Assembly (NCBI GenBank): GCA_003214055.1
Contig: QCMD01000003.1
Span: 57,699-121,698 of the forward strand
DNA: 64,000 bases
Source of the DNA: Prochlorococcus sp. AG-418-K17
Lineage (GTDB): Bacteria > Cyanobacteriota > Cyanobacteriia > PCC-6307 > Cyanobiaceae
Reading direction: 5' to 3'
Part shown: positions 35,540-45,337 of the stretch, in pieces
How positions within the stretch are numbered: the first letter of the stretch is position 1
Layout of the letters: every line of letters begins with the position of its first letter
Made by a program: the position numbers and the translations under genes
Notes under the pieces: generated by a model
Told to the model about the DNA's origin: nothing
The model's database searches: none
What the model saw: only the letters and a program-made list of their open reading frames with translations

Positions 35540-35791
35540 ATGAAGTCAGCAAACCCTGAAAATGAATATATTCCTTTAGATCTCAGGATCTCTGTGAGGA
35601 GGGAGACTCTTAGGCTCATTTCAGAGATGGCTCAGGATATGGGAATAAGCATTAATGAAGTCTTTAGTTTTTTAGCTGAAGATTCCGTAGTTGATCTCGA
35701 ATTACTCGAAAATTTAAATGAAATTGAAATACCTAATAAGTGCAGCATTAATGATCTAAAAAACGCAATTCTTAAAAAAAGGCTTTGTTAA
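35540..35791 (+). CDS. Small ribbon-helix-helix-like protein
   Basis: 83 residues. The central part (LDLRISVRRETLRLISEMAQDMGISINEVFSFLAEDSV) has a short strand followed by two helices with the spacing of a ribbon-helix-helix DNA-binding fold, so a regulator is possible. No toxin neighbour is seen. The downstream gene is convergent and overlaps it by 4 bases. Family not identified with certainty. Confidence 0.55.
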   Translation: MKSANPENEYIPLDLRISVRRETLRLISEMAQDMGISINEVFSFLAEDSVVDLELLENLNEIEIPNKCSINDLKNAILKKRLC

Positions 35792-37593
35792 AATTTCTCA
35801 ACTTTTCTACTTTTCCAGTTAGATTCATACCCGCTATTAACTAAAAAATCCGAATAATTATTTAAATCACTTTTAAGAATGCGCCATAAATTATAAATTC
35901 CATATTCTCCCAACTTTTGATGCCTAATATTTGACCAATGTTTTTCTCGTGAGGAGTAATCATCTATAACCAACAATAAAGATTTATATTCATAATCAGG
36001 TTGATCCTCATAATTTTTTCTCATATCGGTTTTTAGTCTTTCAGACAGGTTAATTAATCCTTCTTTAGTATTTGGTTCATAAAAAACTATTTGTCTCGAA
36101 TAATAATGTAAAGAAGGTTTTCTTATACCAATCATTGCTAAGGTTTCCTTACCTTCACGAATACCCAAAATTAATTTTGAGATGTTCCTTAAAGGTAATT
36201 GCCTTGAAGTATCAGCTAATTTTCTAATTGGAGACATCAAAAAAGGTTGTCCAATTAGAAGTAATATTTGAAGATAAAGAAAGATATTTTTGGATTTTAA
36301 AGAAAATAAAATTATTGCAAAAAGTGTAAATGAAGAAAAAAACAATTTGGCTTTAAAAATTATCCCAGAACTTATTAATTCTGATGCAAGATTAGGCATT
36401 TCAGGATCATTTATTAAACTTAACCAGATATTTGAGAAAAAGAATGCTATTGAGAATCCAAACAAAATTAAAATATTAAAAATCCATAAATATCCATAAA
36501 TTTTATTTGTATTTTTTAAGTTTATAAAGCTATTGCTGATTAAAATTGCAGTTGCTGGAATTGCTGGCAACCAATAGCTTGGTAGTTTCGTAGCAGAAAC
36601 ACTAAAGAAAATTAAAACTGATATTAACCAGCATAGACAATATGTATTAAGAGTTTCAGAAACCGCGGAACTTTCTTTTAAACTTCTAAAAAAATCCTGA
36701 AAGGCTCTAAATATACCATGATACAAAAAAGGAGTGAATGGCAATGAAGCTAAAATCATTATGTAAAGAAAAAACCAAACTGGTTCCGCGTGATTATTGA
36801 CAACTGATGTGTATCTTTGAAAATTATGATATCCAAAGAAGTTATCCCAAAAAGGCTTCCCTTCTTTTAAAAGCTCTATTAGGTACCATGGAACACTTAT
36901 TAGAATTGTTATTAGTAAACCTTTTTTAGGATTTATTTTACAAAGCAAACTTTTCCAATCCTTCTGACTAAATAAAAAGGAGGTAATAGTTAATGTTGCC
37001 AAAACAAATGCAACAGGTCCTTTAGTTAAAATTGCAAATCCCAAAAATACCCATGCTGAGATACATTGATCATTTTTGTAACTAGCCATTCTTCTCCAAA
37101 ACAACAATAGGCTAATGCCTAAAGTTCCAGTTAATAGAGCATCACTAACAGCAGTTCTACTCCAGATAATTATTAATGGAGACAGAGCAAAACTTAATGA
37201 TGCAATTATTGGCGTAAGAAATTCCTTATCACCTTTCTGTGGCCAACAAAACAATGTGTCTCCAATCATCAACATTAAAAATAATGATCCCAGAGCCGAA
37301 GGGAGTCTTGCGGAGATTGTCCCGAAACTATCCCAAATTTGATTTTTCGGTAATGAGTAAAAAAAACCCATAAGCCAATACATTAGTGGCGGCTTATCAA
37401 AACGGAACATCCCATTCACTTTAGGAGTTAACCAATCACCAGACTCACTCATTGCCCGTCCCGCAGCGGCAAATAAAGGAGGTGTCTCGTCCACGAGTCC
37501 TGTTTTACCTAAATCTAAAATGAATATAATGCTCCCAGAGGCTAAAACTATAAGTAACGTTATGAGTCTTTTTTTTGAGTTAAGAAGAATCAT
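35788..37593 (-). CDS. ArnT-like glycosyltransferase (GT39/GT83)
   Basis: Polyprenyl-phosphate-sugar-dependent membrane glycosyltransferase, 601 residues. The first lumenal loop has the family acidic motif (LVDETPPLFAAAGRAMSESGDWLTP), followed by FRFDKPPLMYWLMG and RLPSALGSL. About ten to twelve membrane helices follow, then a soluble C-terminal domain. It likely adds a sugar to lipid A, a lipid carrier or protein outside the cytoplasm; substrate unknown. It is cotranscribed with the glycosyltransferase 14 bases upstream. Confidence 0.85.
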   Translation of the reverse strand: MILLNSKKRLITLLIVLASGSIIFILDLGKTGLVDETPPLFAAAGRAMSESGDWLTPKVNGMFRFDKPPLMYWLMGFFYSLPKNQIWDSFGTISARLPSALGSLFLMLMIGDTLFCWPQKGDKEFLTPIIASLSFALSPLIIIWSRTAVSDALLTGTLGISLLLFWRRMASYKNDQCISAWVFLGFAILTKGPVAFVLATLTITSFLFSQKDWKSLLCKINPKKGLLITILISVPWYLIELLKEGKPFWDNFFGYHNFQRYTSVVNNHAEPVWFFLYIMILASLPFTPFLYHGIFRAFQDFFRSLKESSAVSETLNTYCLCWLISVLIFFSVSATKLPSYWLPAIPATAILISNSFINLKNTNKIYGYLWIFNILILFGFSIAFFFSNIWLSLINDPEMPNLASELISSGIIFKAKLFFSSFTLFAIILFSLKSKNIFLYLQILLLIGQPFLMSPIRKLADTSRQLPLRNISKLILGIREGKETLAMIGIRKPSLHYYSRQIVFYEPNTKEGLINLSERLKTDMRKNYEDQPDYEYKSLLLVIDDYSSREKHWSNIRHQKLGEYGIYNLWRILKSDLNNYSDFLVNSGYESNWKSRKVEKF

Positions 37594-37607
37594 TTACAAT
37601 ATTAATT

Positions 37608-38684
37608 TCAGTAATATGCGTTGATTACCTTATTAAGCCAGTTCACAACCTTATTAGCAAATATATCTGTAGAAGCATTTTTTTCTACCCATTTTCTACA
37701 ATTTTTACGCTTTATTTTGTCAATTTTCTCAACATAAGAAAGCAAGTTTTCTTTATCATCAGGATAGGCTAGATAACCTGTTTGCCCATGCTGAATAATT
37801 TCACTAGGTCCTCCCCTTTTATAAGCTATAACTGGAACCCCACATGCTAAAGCCTCAACAATAACATTCCCATATGCCTCATTCCATTTAGGCGTATTCA
37901 GCAATACCCTACATTTCCCAAGCTCATTTTGTAATTCATCCGTAGCTAAAAAGCCCATCCAATTTATAGTTCCTTTAGGGAATGATTCTTCAATCTTTGA
38001 GGCATAGGTCTCATCTTCTATCACTCCCCAAACATGAAGTTTTTCCCCAAGTTCATTAGCTACATAAACTGCATCCTCTAAACCTTTCTCCGGCGCCACT
38101 CTTCCGACCCAACCCAAGGGTCCATTTACTGAATCTTGAAAAATATAATTAGTTAATTCAAAACCATTCCCAATAATTATTGGTTTCTTTATGAATGAAT
38201 AATCATTAGCTTGTATTTTTGAATGAAAAGCAAAATTATATGGATGTTTATCATATACCTTTGAAATTAAATTACTAATTGCTGAACTTTCAGAACCCAT
38301 ACTAATAATATGAGCAATGGGTATCTCAAGATTTAGAGTCATCCAAATAGGTAACCAATCGTAAGACATATTCAACAATACATCTGCTTTTTTTGCGATA
38401 TCTATTCCCTTTTCAAGCATTCCTGCTAAAAGTGAATTGTCTGGAATAGTTACAGGAGAATTCAATTTTTGGTGTTGCCAACTTATTTGATCTTCACCTT
38501 CTACAAAGTATAATTTTGCTTTTTCATTACTTTCATATAATTTAGAATTTTTAGGAGCTATCACTTCTACCGAGTGACCTAAAGAAAGCAAACCTGATAC
38601 CAAGGAATTCAAAGTTAATTCAACTCCTCCACCTTTGCCGCTTCCCAGAAAGCCAATTGGAGTACTAATTAAAACTATTCGCAT
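37608..38684 (-). CDS. Family 4 glycosyltransferase
   Basis: GT-B fold glycosyltransferase, 358 residues. The N-terminal region has the glycine-rich acceptor side (GKGGGVELTLNSLVSGLLSLGHSVEV), and the C-terminal domain has GPLGWVGRVAPEKGLEDAV, the EX7E-type segment in EAYGNVIVEALACGVPVIAYKRGGPSEII, and GQTGYL. Donor and acceptor unknown. It directly precedes the ArnT-like gene on the same strand, suggesting the two build one glycan. Confidence 0.9.
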   Translation of the reverse strand: MRIVLISTPIGFLGSGKGGGVELTLNSLVSGLLSLGHSVEVIAPKNSKLYESNEKAKLYFVEGEDQISWQHQKLNSPVTIPDNSLLAGMLEKGIDIAKKADVLLNMSYDWLPIWMTLNLEIPIAHIISMGSESSAISNLISKVYDKHPYNFAFHSKIQANDYSFIKKPIIIGNGFELTNYIFQDSVNGPLGWVGRVAPEKGLEDAVYVANELGEKLHVWGVIEDETYASKIEESFPKGTINWMGFLATDELQNELGKCRVLLNTPKWNEAYGNVIVEALACGVPVIAYKRGGPSEIIQHGQTGYLAYPDDKENLLSYVEKIDKIKRKNCRKWVEKNASTDIFANKVVNWLNKVINAYY

Positions 38685-38712
38685 TATTAGACTATTTTCA
38701 CCCAGGGACTAA

Positions 38713-39654
38713 TCAAATATTAGTATCACTAAGCTTATTTTCCCATAAAGACCTTCTCTGGCTTACAAAAAATACCGAAATTAGCACAAAAACCACACCT
38801 ATCCATTGGACAACAGTAAGTCTTTCATCCAACCAAACACCCCCACTTAGAAGAGCAAAAACAGGAGTTAAAAAAGCAAGAGTACTAAATCCAGTTATTT
38901 CTTTATTACTAGCAAAATAGAAAAATAATCCATAAGCAATTGCTCCTCCAAATATACTTGCGAATGACATAAGCCCCCAATCAAATATTGACCAGCTTGG
39001 GATTATTTGAAAATTTGATTGTAAGCAATGCTTAATGATTAAGGGCAAACTCCCAATAACCATATGCCAGCCCGTAACTGCAACCGGATCACTTTTAGTG
39101 CAAGTGAACCTAATCAAAATTGTTCCGAGTGCCATAGTGAGAGAAGCTGCAAGCATCCAAAGTTCACCAAAGTTAAATGACACATCACTCATTGCATTAT
39201 CAGACATTAACCACCAATTTTCTAAAAATTCTTGTGGAACTCCTAATAATACTATTCCTCCTAATCCAAAAAGTAATCCTAACCATCCTATTGGATTAAT
39301 TAAATTACCAAAAATTGCTCTTGCTAAAATCGCTACCAAAAGAGGCTGAGAATCAATTAATACAGAACCAAGACCTGCGCCAGTTTTTGCAATGCCGTAA
39401 GTCAAAAACAATTGAAAAAAAGTAGCATCAATAATTGTAAAAACAAAAAACCACTTCATATCGCAACCATAAATTTTCAAATCTCTTCTAAACAAATATG
39501 TTGTAATTAGAACAAGAATTCCTGCAGGCAATAATCTCAATGAAGCTACTAAATCAGGACCAGCACTTGATACAAGAGGAGTCATAGCTGCCATTGAAGT
39601 CCCCCAAAGTGCAAAAGGGAGTATCATTAAAAACCAATTTAAGATTGAATTCAT
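38713..39654 (-). CDS. DMT-superfamily (EamA) transporter
   Basis: Drug/metabolite exporter with ten predicted helices in two EamA halves, 313 residues. The first half has FALWGTSMAAMTPLVSSAGPDL and PAGILVLI; the second begins FGELWMLAASLTMALGTILIRF and contains FFYFASNKEITGFSTLAFLTPVFALLSG and WIGVVFVLISVFF. Substrate unknown. It is upstream of the glycosyltransferase pair on the same strand (28-base gap) and divergent from sppA. Confidence 0.88.
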   Translation of the reverse strand: MNSILNWFLMILPFALWGTSMAAMTPLVSSAGPDLVASLRLLPAGILVLITTYLFRRDLKIYGCDMKWFFVFTIIDATFFQLFLTYGIAKTGAGLGSVLIDSQPLLVAILARAIFGNLINPIGWLGLLFGLGGIVLLGVPQEFLENWWLMSDNAMSDVSFNFGELWMLAASLTMALGTILIRFTCTKSDPVAVTGWHMVIGSLPLIIKHCLQSNFQIIPSWSIFDWGLMSFASIFGGAIAYGLFFYFASNKEITGFSTLAFLTPVFALLSGGVWLDERLTVVQWIGVVFVLISVFFVSQRRSLWENKLSDTNI

Positions 39655-39707
39655 TAGGTCTGCTGATAATCTTTTTAAAGTAGTTTTATTTTTTACTTTA
39701 AATTAGA

Positions 39708-40517
39708 ATGATTTGGCCTTTTAGACGAAAGTCAAAAAAAAGAATGGCTCGTATAGTTATTGATGAGCCAATAACAAGTTCAACCAGAGTTTCTGTCCTT
39801 AAAGCGCTTAAACAAATTGAGGATAGAGAATTTCCTGCACTAATCGTGAGAATTGATTCTCCTGGAGGAACCGTTGGAGATAGCCAAGAAATATATTCTG
39901 CTATTAAAAGACTAAAAGATAAAGGCTGTAAAGTAATTGCTAGTTTTGGAAATATATCTGCCTCAGGAGGAGTTTACATTGGGGTTGCTTCTGACAAAAT
40001 AGTCGCAAATCCTGGAACAATTACTGGCTCAATTGGTGTGATAATTAGAGGGAATAACTTTTCTGAATTATTAGATAGAATCGGTATTAAATTTGAGACA
40101 GTGAAAAGTGGAATTTATAAAGATATTCTCTCTCCAGATAAACCTCTAAGTGCAGAAGGTAGAGAATTACTACAAACGCTTATCGACGAAAGCTATAAAC
40201 AGTTTACTGAAGCTGTTGCTGAAGGTAGAAATTTATCTGTTGAAGATGTAAAGAAATTTGCAGATGGAAGAATTTTTACTGGAACACAAGCAAAAGAATT
40301 AGGCTTGGTAGACGAAATCGGAGATGAATTTGTGGCAAGAGAACTTGCTGCAAAAATGGTTGACATTGACTCTAAGGTTCAACCCTTAACTTTTGGAAAG
40401 AAAAAAAAGAAAATACTTGGACTCTTACCTGGAAGTAAAATAATTGAGAAAGTGATTCACAATATCTTGTTTGAGATTGATTCATCTAATAAAATACTTT
40501 GGTTATACAAACCTTAA
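39708..40517 (+). CDS. sppA: Signal peptide peptidase SppA
   Basis: ClpP-fold serine/lysine protease (S49), 269 residues, short cyanobacterial form. Catalytic Ser86 is in ISASGG, and the catalytic Lys (about 137) is in KSGIYKDILSP. RIDSPGGTVGDSQEI, KIVANPGTITGSIGVI and DGRIFTGTQAKELGLVDEIGD are typical. There is no clear N-terminal membrane segment (starts IWPFRRKSKKRMARIVIDE), so membrane attachment is uncertain. It is followed by aroH 5 bases later. Confidence 0.92.
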   Translation: MIWPFRRKSKKRMARIVIDEPITSSTRVSVLKALKQIEDREFPALIVRIDSPGGTVGDSQEIYSAIKRLKDKGCKVIASFGNISASGGVYIGVASDKIVANPGTITGSIGVIIRGNNFSELLDRIGIKFETVKSGIYKDILSPDKPLSAEGRELLQTLIDESYKQFTEAVAEGRNLSVEDVKKFADGRIFTGTQAKELGLVDEIGDEFVARELAAKMVDIDSKVQPLTFGKKKKKILGLLPGSKIIEKVIHNILFEIDSSNKILWLYKP

Positions 40518-40522
40518 AAAAT

Positions 40523-40906
40523 ATGGTCGGGAAAATACAGGAAGATTATAGATTAGGTTTTATAAGAGGCGCTACGACAGCAAATGGCAATTCTGTTGGT
40601 GAAATTGAGAGTGCTGTTGTGGAATTAATAGATGAGCTACTTTCACGTAATAGTATTTTAAAAAAAAATGTATTGTCTATTACTTTTACTGTCACTAGAG
40701 ATTTAGATGCATGTTTTCCAGCTTCAATAGCGAGGAAATGCTTTGGCCTTGATTCTGTAGCATTAATGGACTGCCAACAAATGCATGTGGATGATGATAT
40801 TGATTTTTGTATAAGGCTAATGGCACAAGTTTTATTACCACCCAATATTGATGTAAAGAATCCTTATCTAAGAGGTGCATCGAAATTAAGGACAGATAGA
40901 TGTTAA
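40523..40906 (+). CDS. aroH: Chorismate mutase, AroH type
   Basis: Trimeric AroH-class chorismate mutase converting chorismate to prephenate for Phe/Tyr synthesis. The N-terminal FIRGATTANGNSVGEI, the catalytic-region FTVTRDLDACFPA, and LMDCQQMHVDDDIDFCIR match the family. The ATG at 40523 (MVGKIQEDYRLGF), 5 bases after sppA, is preferred; an in-frame TTG at 40499 would overlap sppA. 127 residues, full length. Confidence 0.93.
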   Translation: MVGKIQEDYRLGFIRGATTANGNSVGEIESAVVELIDELLSRNSILKKNVLSITFTVTRDLDACFPASIARKCFGLDSVALMDCQQMHVDDDIDFCIRLMAQVLLPPNIDVKNPYLRGASKLRTDRC

Positions 40907-40971
40907 TCTTAGTAAAAAGTTCGTCCGAAGATTTCTAAAGATCTCATTATTTCTCCAACTTCCTTAAATCA

Positions 40972-41541
40972 ATGTTTAACAAACAAAAAAAACATTTTTT
41001 AAAAATTAGACTTTTAAAACTTTTATTTTTTTCACCAGTTTTATTCTCAATCCCATTATTCAACAACATTAAGGATGCTAATGCGGGTATTGAATTTCAG
41101 TGGAATGAAGATTCTGGATTTAAAAGCTTAAATTGGTTCCAAAAAGAGAACAAAAGAAGATTTAGAAATACAATTTATTTTTTCTTGAGACCAAATGTAA
41201 GAAGGAATGATCTTATAAAACTGAATCTATCAATACCCAAAAACTTCAAAGCTAAACTAAAAGAAGAAAAGATTAGTCTTTGCAAGGTCAGAATAGGGGG
41301 GTTTGATAGTAGAACAAAATGTTTAGAAAACGTCCCAGCCGATATTGAATTGAAGAATGATAATGGATCATTAGATATTTATCCTCATAGCCCAATACCA
41401 TTTAACAAAGATAGTTACGCTGTGGTATTTAAAATATATAATCCAAGCAAAACAGGGTTAAACCAATTTCATTCTTACGGTCAACCTTCAGGCAAAACGG
41501 TTTCAAGTTATTTAGGAAGCTGGACTATAAGGATCGATTAA
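40972..41541 (+). CDS. Exported DUF2808-like protein
   Basis: 189 residues with an N-terminal signal or anchor (KIRLLKLLFFSPVLFSIPLF, then DANAGIEFQW; likely cleavage after ANA). The rest is beta-rich with YFFLRPNVRRNDLIKLNLSIPKNF, ISLCKVRIGGFDSRTKC and the ending LGSWTIRID, resembling a cyanobacterial family I recall as DUF2808. Probably periplasmic or lumenal; function unknown. It precedes rpmH by 30 bases. Confidence 0.7.
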   Translation: MFNKQKKHFLKIRLLKLLFFSPVLFSIPLFNNIKDANAGIEFQWNEDSGFKSLNWFQKENKRRFRNTIYFFLRPNVRRNDLIKLNLSIPKNFKAKLKEEKISLCKVRIGGFDSRTKCLENVPADIELKNDNGSLDIYPHSPIPFNKDSYAVVFKIYNPSKTGLNQFHSYGQPSGKTVSSYLGSWTIRID

Positions 41542-41571
41542 ATGATAAATTAATAATGGATAATTAAAACA

Positions 41572-41709
41572 ATGACTAAAAGAACTTTTGGCGGAACATC
41601 AAGAAAAAGAAAACGTGTATCAGGATTTAGAGTAAGAATGCGTTCTCATACTGGTAGAAGGGTTATTAAAAGCAGGAGACAAAAAGGTAGAGAAAGAATA
41701 GCTGTTTGA
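41572..41709 (+). CDS. rpmH: 50S ribosomal protein L34
   Basis: 45-residue, very basic ribosomal protein, read directly: it begins [19 protein letters not shown], continues [13 protein letters not shown], and ends [10 protein letters not shown]. These are the standard L34 sequences, and the length is the cyanobacterial one. It starts the conserved rpmH-rnpA-PH-yidC run. Its TGA overlaps an in-frame ATG of rnpA. Confidence 0.98.
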
Positions 41710-41717
41710 TGATTACA

Positions 41718-42107
41718 ATGGCGTTGCCTAAATCAATGCGTTTAAAAGGACATAGAGCCTTTGACTACATTCATAAGAATTCAAAAAAGTACTATGGCAA
41801 GTTAATGACGTTCAAATTAGCAAGTTCCAATCAAGAAATACTCTTATCTCATAAACTTTTTGATACTTCAAACAATCTTAAAGTAGCCATATCCATTAGC
41901 AAAAAAGTAGCAAAAAAAGCTGTTGAAAGAAATAAAATTAGAAGAATTTTGCATGAATGTTTACTTAAAAGTATCCAAAGTGGGAATAACCACAAACCTT
42001 ATTGGTTACTTGTTAACCTAAAAATTGGAGATTTCTGCAATAATAAAAAAAAATTATTGGAGGAATTTCAATACTTAATGCTCAAGTCTGGCTTAGTCAA
42101 TGATTAA
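41718..42107 (+). CDS. rnpA: Ribonuclease P protein component
   Basis: Protein subunit of RNase P (tRNA 5' maturation). Basic, with LPKSMRLKGHRAFDYIHKNS, the RNR-type motif KKAVERNKIRRILHE, and a central strand pattern typical of RnpA. The start is uncertain: ATG 41718 (MALPKSM) is preferred; ATG 41709 and TTG 41706 upstream overlap the rpmH stop. About 129 residues. It follows rpmH directly, as in most bacteria. Confidence 0.94.
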   Translation: MALPKSMRLKGHRAFDYIHKNSKKYYGKLMTFKLASSNQEILLSHKLFDTSNNLKVAISISKKVAKKAVERNKIRRILHECLLKSIQSGNNHKPYWLLVNLKIGDFCNNKKKLLEEFQYLMLKSGLVND

Positions 42108-42108
42108 C

Positions 42109-42513
42109 ATGAATGAAGAAATCTATTTTGAAGGGGGTCCTGCAAGGAGTGATTTAATAATAAATCTATTTGCAGGAATAACAATTCTTGGTTTGCCATT
42201 TACCTTTGCTTCTGTTGTGCGAGCTTTATGGTTAAAATACAAAATTACCAATAAGAGAATTACAATCAATGGAGGATGGTTCGGTAAAAATAAAACACAA
42301 GTTTCTTTAAGCAATATCGATGAGATCAGATCAATACCAAGAGGGCTTGGATCTTATGGTGATATGGTTTTAATTCTCAACGATGGTGCTAAAGTTGAAA
42401 TGAAATCTCTCCCTTCATTTAGAGATACTCAAAATTTTATAGAGGAAAACATTAAGAAAAGAAAGCAACCTCTGAACGTTAAAGAAGTTGAGGGTTTTGC
42501 GACTAAATCCTAA
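42109..42513 (+). CDS. PH-domain membrane protein (bPH2 type)
   Basis: About 134 residues. A hydrophobic segment (LIINLFAGITILGLPFTFASVVRAL) is followed by a PH-like strand pattern: YKITNKRITINGGWFGKNKTQVSLSNIDEIRSI, then GDMVLILNDGAKVEMKSLP, matching the bacterial bPH_2 (YdbT-like) family. It is conserved between rnpA and yidC in cyanobacteria. ATG 42109 follows the rnpA stop by one base; ATG 42100 overlaps it. Possible role in membrane-protein handling is positional inference. Confidence 0.8.
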   Translation: MNEEIYFEGGPARSDLIINLFAGITILGLPFTFASVVRALWLKYKITNKRITINGGWFGKNKTQVSLSNIDEIRSIPRGLGSYGDMVLILNDGAKVEMKSLPSFRDTQNFIEENIKKRKQPLNVKEVEGFATKS

Positions 42514-42585
42514 TTAAATTAATTACAAAAGCCTTTCTATCCTGTAAAATAAAATGTCTACAATAATTCCACTTTTTTTAATATC

Positions 42586-43728
42586 GTGATCGGGTTCATT
42601 TCAGAAAAACTTTTAATCCCGATTTTGGATTTTTTCTATGGTCTAGTACCCAGCTATGGTTTAGCTATTGTGGCCCTAACGGTTGTAATTAGAATTGCAC
42701 TATTTCCTCTCAGTGCAGGTTCTATAAGGAGCGCAAGGAGAATGAAGATAGCTCAACCAGTAATGCAAAAGAGACAAGCCGAAATCAAATCTAAGTATTC
42801 TGGGGATCCAAAAAGACAGCAAGAAGAATTAGGTAAATTGATGAATGAATTTGGCAGCCCACTTGCGGGTTGTTTACCTTTAATTGTTCAAATGCCTGTT
42901 TTATTCGCATTATTTGCAACTTTAAGAGGCTCGCCATTTGCAGATGTTCCATACAATATAAATCTTAAGGTGGTTCCTCAAGAACAAATAGCTGCTATAG
43001 ATCCAAAACCATATAAATCGCCAAGACACTCCATATTCATAAACGAAAAATCTCATTTTCCAGTTATTGCAACTATACCTAATGGAACAAAATTAGGAAC
43101 TGAAGAATCTGTAAAAATAAATTTGCAAACCACTAATGGTAATAGCTATTCAGAAGTCTTATCAAAATATGATAACGGATCAAATTTCCTCCCTAGTTGG
43201 CAGGTATCAAAAGGTTCAGAAAATATATCAGTTACTCAAGATGGTTTAGTTACAGCAATCAAACCAGGAGATGCAACGGTTGAGGCTAAAATTCCAGGTT
43301 TAGCGGCAAAAAGCGGATTTTTGTTCATCAAAGCTCTTGGACAAGTAGGATTCTACGTTGACGGATCAATAAATTGGGATATTGCTGCTTTGGTTGGAGC
43401 TTTCGGTTTAACTTTATTACTTTCTCAAGTTTTGTCCAGCCAAGGAATGCCTGCCAATCCTCAACAATCAACAGCTAATAAAATTACTCCAGTAATGATT
43501 ACTGGAATGTTCTTATTCTTCCCACTACCAGCAGGAGTTTTACTTTACATGGTTGTAGCAAATATCTTTCAAGCATTTCAAACTTTTCTGCTCAATAAAG
43601 AAAGTCTTCCTGAAAATCTTCAAAAAATTCTTGATGATCAATTAATGAATAAAAACGAAGTTGCCAATGCTACTGCCGCTCCTATTTCTGATAAAAGATT
43701 ACCTTTTGAACCAAACAGCAAAAAATAG
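42586..43728 (+). CDS. yidC: Membrane protein insertase YidC/Oxa1, with Ig-like insert
   Basis: Inserts and folds membrane proteins. The N-terminus has a first helix, [19 protein letters not shown], the basic loop with [21 protein letters not shown], and [19 protein letters not shown]; the later helices include [23 protein letters not shown]. Between them, about residues 118-250, an extra domain contains [27 protein letters not shown], which is the pattern of a bacterial Ig-like (BIG2) fold on the lumenal side. GTG start at 42586. 380 residues. Confidence 0.94.
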   Translation: MIGFISEKLLIPILDFFYGLVPSYGLAIVALTVVIRIALFPLSAGSIRSARRMKIAQPVMQKRQAEIKSKYSGDPKRQQEELGKLMNEFGSPLAGCLPLIVQMPVLFALFATLRGSPFADVPYNINLKVVPQEQIAAIDPKPYKSPRHSIFINEKSHFPVIATIPNGTKLGTEESVKINLQTTNGNSYSEVLSKYDNGSNFLPSWQVSKGSENISVTQDGLVTAIKPGDATVEAKIPGLAAKSGFLFIKALGQVGFYVDGSINWDIAALVGAFGLTLLLSQVLSSQGMPANPQQSTANKITPVMITGMFLFFPLPAGVLLYMVVANIFQAFQTFLLNKESLPENLQKILDDQLMNKNEVANATAAPISDKRLPFEPNSKK

Positions 43729-43751
43729 TTCTTACCAGAGGTAATAATCTA

Positions 43752-45218
43752 ATGGATTCTTGGTGCAAAAATTTAGAATTACTAATAAAGTCTAGAACAC
43801 CATTAATTTGGATCATAACCAAAGAAGAGGAGCGACTTCAGAACATTCTTGAAGTCTCTTGCAAAAAACTAAGAATCAAGAGATTTACATCATGGGATTG
43901 TGTTAATGGATTAAATGGAGTCCTTAATGAAAAGGGAAAATTTTCTAATAATCCACTTGGGGTTCTTAATTGGTTTAGGGAACAAAATCCTGAATTATCA
44001 ACAGTTCTTTTAGTGAAAGATTTTTATAAGTTTTATGATGATCCAACTATTTGTAGAACAATAAAAGAATTATCCTATTTACTTAAAAGCACTAATAATA
44101 ATTTAATCTTTAGTTCACATAGATTACCATCCTCTGAAGAACTGGATGATTTAGTCACCATAATAAATCTACCTTTACCTGATCAAAATGTATTATTAGA
44201 TTTAATAAGGAAAATTGCTTTAAGCACTAATTCAAATATAAATGAAGCAGACTTAAATCTTCTTGCTCTTGCTTCAAGTGGATTGAGTGAAACAAAAGTG
44301 AAACAAGTTGCGGCGAAAGCTCTCACACAAAGAGGGAAGATCAGTAAAGATGATATTGAAGATATTCTTGAAGAAAAGAAACAAGTTATCGCGAGAAGTG
44401 AAATATTAGAGTTTTTTGAAAGCAACTCAAACCAAAATGATATTGGAGGTCTTAAAGTTTTAAAAGTTTGGTTAGAACAAAGATATCAGGCTTTTTCACA
44501 AGAAGCTAGAGATTACGGCTTACCAATTCCCAAAGGGGTCTTACTTGTAGGACCTCAAGGGACTGGAAAATCACTCACAGCAAAATCAATATCCAAAAGT
44601 TGGTCAATGCCACTTTTAAGATTAGATGTTGGAAGATTATTTTCTAGTTTAGTTGGTTCAAGCGAAGCAAGAACAAGAGAAACTATTTCGAGAGCTGAGG
44701 CAATGTCTCCATGCATACTTTGGATTGATGAAATTGATAAAGGTTTTGGAGGAGATGCAAGAAGTGATGGCGGAACAAGTCAAAGAGTTTTAGCAAGTCT
44801 GCTCACTTGGATGGCTGAGAAGGACTCAGCAGTATTTGTGATCGCAACTGCAAATTCAATTGAGAAGCTTCCTGCTGAATTATTGAGAAAAGGCAGATTT
44901 GATGAGATTTTCTTTCTTGATTTACCAAATGAAGAAGAAAGATCAAGTATTCTTGACTTACATCTAAAAAAAAGAAGACCAAATTACGATTTTCCTCTAT
45001 CTACAATCATTGATAGAACTAATGGATTTTCAGGAGCAGAACTTGAACAAGCAGTTATAGAGGGGATGCACTTTTCTTTCTCTGAAAAAAGAGAACTCAA
45101 GGAAAAAGATTTAATAAAAGCTGTTTCAGAATTAGTACCATTATCTAGGACTGCCAAAGAACAAATTAATTATCTAAAGGAATGGTCTTCTACTGGTAGG
45201 GCTCGCCCAGCATCATAA
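43752..45218 (+). CDS. ycf46: Ycf46-like AAA+ ATPase
   Basis: AAA ATPase of 488 residues. Residues 1 to about 220 form the N-terminal region (WIITKEEERLQNIL, SSHRLPSSEELDDLV). The AAA module has Walker A GPQGTGKS (267-274), Walker B CILWIDEIDKG, sensor motif FVIATAN, an arginine-finger segment LRKGRFDEIF and GFSGAELEQAVIEGM in the lid. This is the Ycf46 pattern found in chloroplasts and cyanobacteria; its role, suggested in inorganic carbon use, is not settled. It follows yidC by 23 bases. Confidence 0.9.
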   Translation: MDSWCKNLELLIKSRTPLIWIITKEEERLQNILEVSCKKLRIKRFTSWDCVNGLNGVLNEKGKFSNNPLGVLNWFREQNPELSTVLLVKDFYKFYDDPTICRTIKELSYLLKSTNNNLIFSSHRLPSSEELDDLVTIINLPLPDQNVLLDLIRKIALSTNSNINEADLNLLALASSGLSETKVKQVAAKALTQRGKISKDDIEDILEEKKQVIARSEILEFFESNSNQNDIGGLKVLKVWLEQRYQAFSQEARDYGLPIPKGVLLVGPQGTGKSLTAKSISKSWSMPLLRLDVGRLFSSLVGSSEARTRETISRAEAMSPCILWIDEIDKGFGGDARSDGGTSQRVLASLLTWMAEKDSAVFVIATANSIEKLPAELLRKGRFDEIFFLDLPNEEERSSILDLHLKKRRPNYDFPLSTIIDRTNGFSGAELEQAVIEGMHFSFSEKRELKEKDLIKAVSELVPLSRTAKEQINYLKEWSSTGRARPAS

Positions 45219-45337
45219 AAATGTTGATATTGTTAAAAAAATATCCTATTAAACAAAAAATTTAATTAATTTTTCATATAAAATCTCTAATAATTCATTT
45301 ATATAAACTATGTTATTAGGGGTGAAAAAAAAATTTA

